From positions 1-64,000 of the forward strand of contig JAJDCP010000070.1 in NCBI GenBank assembly GCA_029260765.1: DNA of 64,000 nucleotides, in the 5' to 3' direction. A program made the position numbers and the translations under genes. Below the pieces are notes generated by a model, which worked only from the letters and a program-made list of their open reading frames with translations, made no database searches and was not told where the DNA came from. This DNA is from Planctomycetota bacterium. Its GTDB lineage: Bacteria > Planctomycetota > J058 > JAJDCP01. Positions 61,538 to 64,000 of this stretch are shown here, piece by piece; within the stretch, counting starts at the first letter, position 1, and each line of letters opens with the position of its first letter.

Positions 61538-63016
61538 TTAGCTCTGCTTGACCAATTCTTCGTTCTTGATTTCGAGATCCCGCCGGAGCATGTCGAGCTT
61601 CTGGACCTCGGCGCGCAGGTCTTCGATCTCTTTGCCCTGCTCTTCGGATTCACGCCGCAAATCGGCGATCTGCTTCTTGAGGGTCTTCGACATACTCTGG
61701 TCTTCGCCGGCCGACTTCTTGAGCTCAGCCTCTTTCTCTGCGAGCAAGGCTTCGATGTCCTCGTTCTCGGCCTCGAGCTCTTCGATGCGCTCGTCCATTT
61801 CGTCGATCTTTTCTTCGTAGGCCTCGACCAGACTCTGCAGCTCGCTCGTCTGGTCTTTCAGTTCTTCGTTCTCGACTTGAATGTCGGAGATCTTCTCCCG
61901 CACGATTTCGGCGCGCTTCGCGTCCGACTCTTCGAGCTGGAACTGCAAGATCTCCAGCTTCTCTTTGATCTCTTCGTTTTTCAAGACCACCGTGTTGTAC
62001 TGGTCTTCGTTGTACTCTGCATCGCTCTTGAACTTCTCGATATCGCGGCGCACCTGGACCAACGATTCTTCATAATCGTGGATGCGTTCTTTGAGCCGCG
62101 CGATGTCTTTGTCCTTCTGCACGCGGATGCGTTCGACCTGAGCGTCTTTCTCTTGGATCAGCGACTCCATGCCTTCCTGCTTGGAAGACATGGACGACTC
62201 GTAGTTGCTGACACGCTCACGCAACTCGAGCCGCTCGGCCTCGATCTCGTCGAGAATCTCACCCTTCTCACGCAGCTTGGCGCTCAGGGTCTCAACCTGG
62301 TCTTGCAGGCCGTCGACCTTCTTGGCTTGACGCTCAGCCTTCTTGAGCTGCAGGCGCTCACGCCGCATATCTTCGAGCTCACCATCTTTCTGAGCGAGCT
62401 CTTTTTGAAGTTGTTGGATGCGGTCTTCGAGCAGCTTGGTCTCGGCTCCGGCACCGGCACCACCACCACCAGCGTCTTCATCTCCGCCGCGTCGCCGGCG
62501 CCTGGACCTGCGCCCTGAGTCTGCCGGTTCTTCGGCAGCAGGTTCCGCGGCAGGTTCCTCTTCGTCGCCACCTCGTCGGCGTCGACGACGGGGGCGGGCT
62601 TCTTCGGCAGCAGGCTCGGGTGCAGCCGCAGCTTCTTCCTCATCGCCGCCGCCGCGTCGCCGCCGCCGACGCCGCGGAGAAGCAGCCTCTTCTGCAGCAG
62701 GAGCTGCTGCTGCCGCTGCCGCTCCTCCACCGCCTCCCCCCTGGAAGACCAGCTGGACGGCGCCGATGCTGATCTCGGCCCCATCCTCGAGCTTGGTCTT
62801 GCCCGAGATCGCCGCCCCACCAACCGACGTGCCATCACCTCGGTCTTCGATGAAATAGGAGCCGCCTTCGAAGGAGATATCGGCATGGTTGCGAGCAACG
62901 CCATCGTCCGTCAGGCGAACTTTGGCCCTGACAGACCGTCCGATCAGTGCGGTGTCTTCTTCGAGCTCGACCGATTCTCCGGCACGAGAACCACTTTTGA
63001 TTTCAAGCTTGGCCAT
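61538..63016 (-). CDS. FHA protein with Arg/Glu blocks and long coiled coil
   Basis: 492 residues, cytoplasmic. A shortened FHA domain (about 1-92; LIGRSVRAKVRL, DGVARNHADI, RGDGTSVGG) lacks the canonical S-x-x-H serine. Three blocks of alternating RRRRRR and DEEE/AAE segments (about 100-190) follow, then a continuous coiled coil to the end (about 195-492). The design suggests a filament or scaffold whose head reads phosphothreonine. GAGG precedes the ATG at 63016. It is placed between the gpD-like gene and the FHA pseudo-protease. Confidence 0.82.
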   Translation of the reverse strand: MAKLEIKSGSRAGESVELEEDTALIGRSVRAKVRLTDDGVARNHADISFEGGSYFIEDRGDGTSVGGAAISGKTKLEDGAEISIGAVQLVFQGGGGGGAAAAAAAPAAEEAASPRRRRRRRGGGDEEEAAAAPEPAAEEARPRRRRRRGGDEEEPAAEPAAEEPADSGRRSRRRRRGGDEDAGGGGAGAGAETKLLEDRIQQLQKELAQKDGELEDMRRERLQLKKAERQAKKVDGLQDQVETLSAKLREKGEILDEIEAERLELRERVSNYESSMSSKQEGMESLIQEKDAQVERIRVQKDKDIARLKERIHDYEESLVQVRRDIEKFKSDAEYNEDQYNTVVLKNEEIKEKLEILQFQLEESDAKRAEIVREKISDIQVENEELKDQTSELQSLVEAYEEKIDEMDERIEELEAENEDIEALLAEKEAELKKSAGEDQSMSKTLKKQIADLRRESEEQGKEIEDLRAEVQKLDMLRRDLEIKNEELVKQS

Positions 63017-63055
63017 CTCTGCCTCATTGGAAGCTCAGATACGGGATCCAACCAC

Positions 63056-64000
63056 TCAAGAACGCTCGTGGACTTCTTCGAATTCTGGGAAGCTCACGTT
63101 GAAGCTTCCTGGAGACTGGTCAGGCAGTGTAGCCTTGCCAGTCTCGTCCAGCCGCCCTCGAACCGTCGAACCATCCGGCAACTCGGCGACAAACAGTGCG
63201 CCCGCCAGCGGGATGTCCGTATTCGAGAGAGAAAAGTCCAGTCGTGTCTTGTTCCGCACTCTAAGAAAATTCGAATTGGCTTCCAAGCTGCCAATGGCCA
63301 CTTTGAAGAAAAAATCGGCCGGTTGCAGCTCGATACCCTGTTGATAGATGTAGGAAAACTGCTGGCTCGCGGCGTTGTTGGCCACCCTTGCGGTTTTTTC
63401 GACCATGAAGCGGGTTTTGCCCCCGCGCCCACGATGATAGACCTTGAATGTGGCCATTTCGCCTTCGTCGAATCCGTAGGCCTCGACGAACATCTTCGCG
63501 ACTTCCTTTTCGCGCGCTTTGTCGGTCGACCAACGCGCGTTGGTCAGGATCTTCTCAGGCTTCTCATCCTTCTGCAGGAGCGCGCTGATCTGCGCACGCC
63601 GACGCCCAGGCGCCGCCGGTGGTCGTGCGGGCTTGACCTCTTGCCCGAAAGCCGTGCGGCGCACGGTGAATGCCGACGAATAACCAAAGCGCGTCGAGAC
63701 ATGCTGAACACTCGTCAAGAGATACAGGCCAGAGAAGATCTTCCCACACCCTTCAAGCTCGACGATCTCGCCAGGCCGCAGGGCAGTGTCGCCCGCACAC
63801 ATGCCCGTTCCGCACACAAATTGACGTGCGCTGGCATTCAGCCTGCCCCGGGCGATGGATTCTGCCTCAGCTTGCGAGGCAACCGGGATGTTGACGACGA
63901 CTTCCTGACTCGCCTTACCGAGTGCTTTTTGGATGAACTGCGGGCCTGTGACCTGCCCACCCATCACCGACTGCAGGTCGTTGCTGCGCGCGTTCGCGAC
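63056..64000 (-). CDS. gpD/VgrG-like contractile-injection protein, 5' end missing
   Basis: The frame is open to the window edge, so the N-terminus is cut off; 314 codons are visible. The first 110 residues match the end of the phage late-control D / VgrG family (for example AEAESIARGRLNASARQFV and FSGLYLLTSVQHVS), which forms the spike hub of phage tails, eCIS and T6SS. A Pro/Arg linker and a C-terminal domain of about 170 residues (a basic and beta-rich extension, LPDGSTVRGRLDETGKA) are extra to the usual hub. It heads the visible FHA operon. Confidence 0.75.
   Translation of the reverse strand, partial: VANARSNDLQSVMGGQVTGPQFIQKALGKASQEVVVNIPVASQAEAESIARGRLNASARQFVCGTGMCAGDTALRPGEIVELEGCGKIFSGLYLLTSVQHVSTRFGYSSAFTVRRTAFGQEVKPARPPAAPGRRRAQISALLQKDEKPEKILTNARWSTDKAREKEVAKMFVEAYGFDEGEMATFKVYHRGRGGKTRFMVEKTARVANNAASQQFSYIYQQGIELQPADFFFKVAIGSLEANSNFLRVRNKTRLDFSLSNTDIPLAGALFVAELPDGSTVRGRLDETGKATLPDQSPGSFNVSFPEFEEVHERS

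Overview
This is a 64 kb stretch of GC-rich bacterial chromosome with about 47 protein genes, one tRNA-Lys and no rRNA. The gene content (several Hanks-type Ser/Thr kinases, five FHA-domain proteins, many lipoproteins, a gingipain-like C25 peptidase, a Kelch lipoprotein, PrkA, SUF with SufT, RqcH) suggests a large-genome lineage such as Planctomycetota or Myxococcota. No marker here fixes the phylum, so this is inference.

Left part (1-12.7 kb). A cluster of REP-like palindromes is followed by small secreted, lipoprotein and membrane genes, a GH24 lysozyme and a PAP2-like membrane enzyme. Next comes a signalling group: a Ser/Thr kinase, a divergent FHA protein with a degenerate GGDEF domain, and a zinc-ribbon kinase. 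A tight three-gene operon follows, encoding a histidine phosphatase, a metallophosphoesterase and a PhoU-APH-kinase fusion.

12.8-19.9 kb, plus strand: a four-haem DHOR-type lipoprotein, TldD, TldE/PmbA and an unrecognised 433-residue protein. The 3' end of the last gene is duplicated around a 0.56 kb MITE-like element with 53-bp terminal inverted repeats.

19.9-34.5 kb: a VPS62-like lipoprotein, then a minus-strand signalling operon (kinase, diguanylate cyclase, kinase, pseudokinase), a Kelch lipoprotein, RqcH, a C25 peptidase and PrkA. The two large-N-terminus kinases (at 4.8 and 26.1 kb) carry paired helical modules with MshEN-like spacing, suggesting c-di-GMP-sensing kinases beside a diguanylate cyclase.

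34.5-44.6 kb is one 3359-codon gene for a giant, very basic repeat protein. It has about 43 copies of a short charged helical motif separated first by Ala/Pro/Lys and then by Arg-rich linkers, and two jelly-roll-like domains. This is the least explained object in the window. A strong terminator follows it.

44.7-55.4 kb: a small HTH protein, the SUF operon (Rrf2 regulator, DUF971-DUF1858-rhodanese fusion, sufB, C, D, S, U, T) with an inverted-repeat operator, and divergent argG-argH. 55.5-64 kb: a tail-anchored FHA protein, plsX, a coiled-coil membrane protein, tRNA-Lys(CTT), and a minus-strand operon of a gpD/VgrG-like contractile-injection protein (cut by the window edge), an FHA coiled-coil protein, an FHA pseudo-protease and a formylglycine-generating-enzyme-like lipoprotein.
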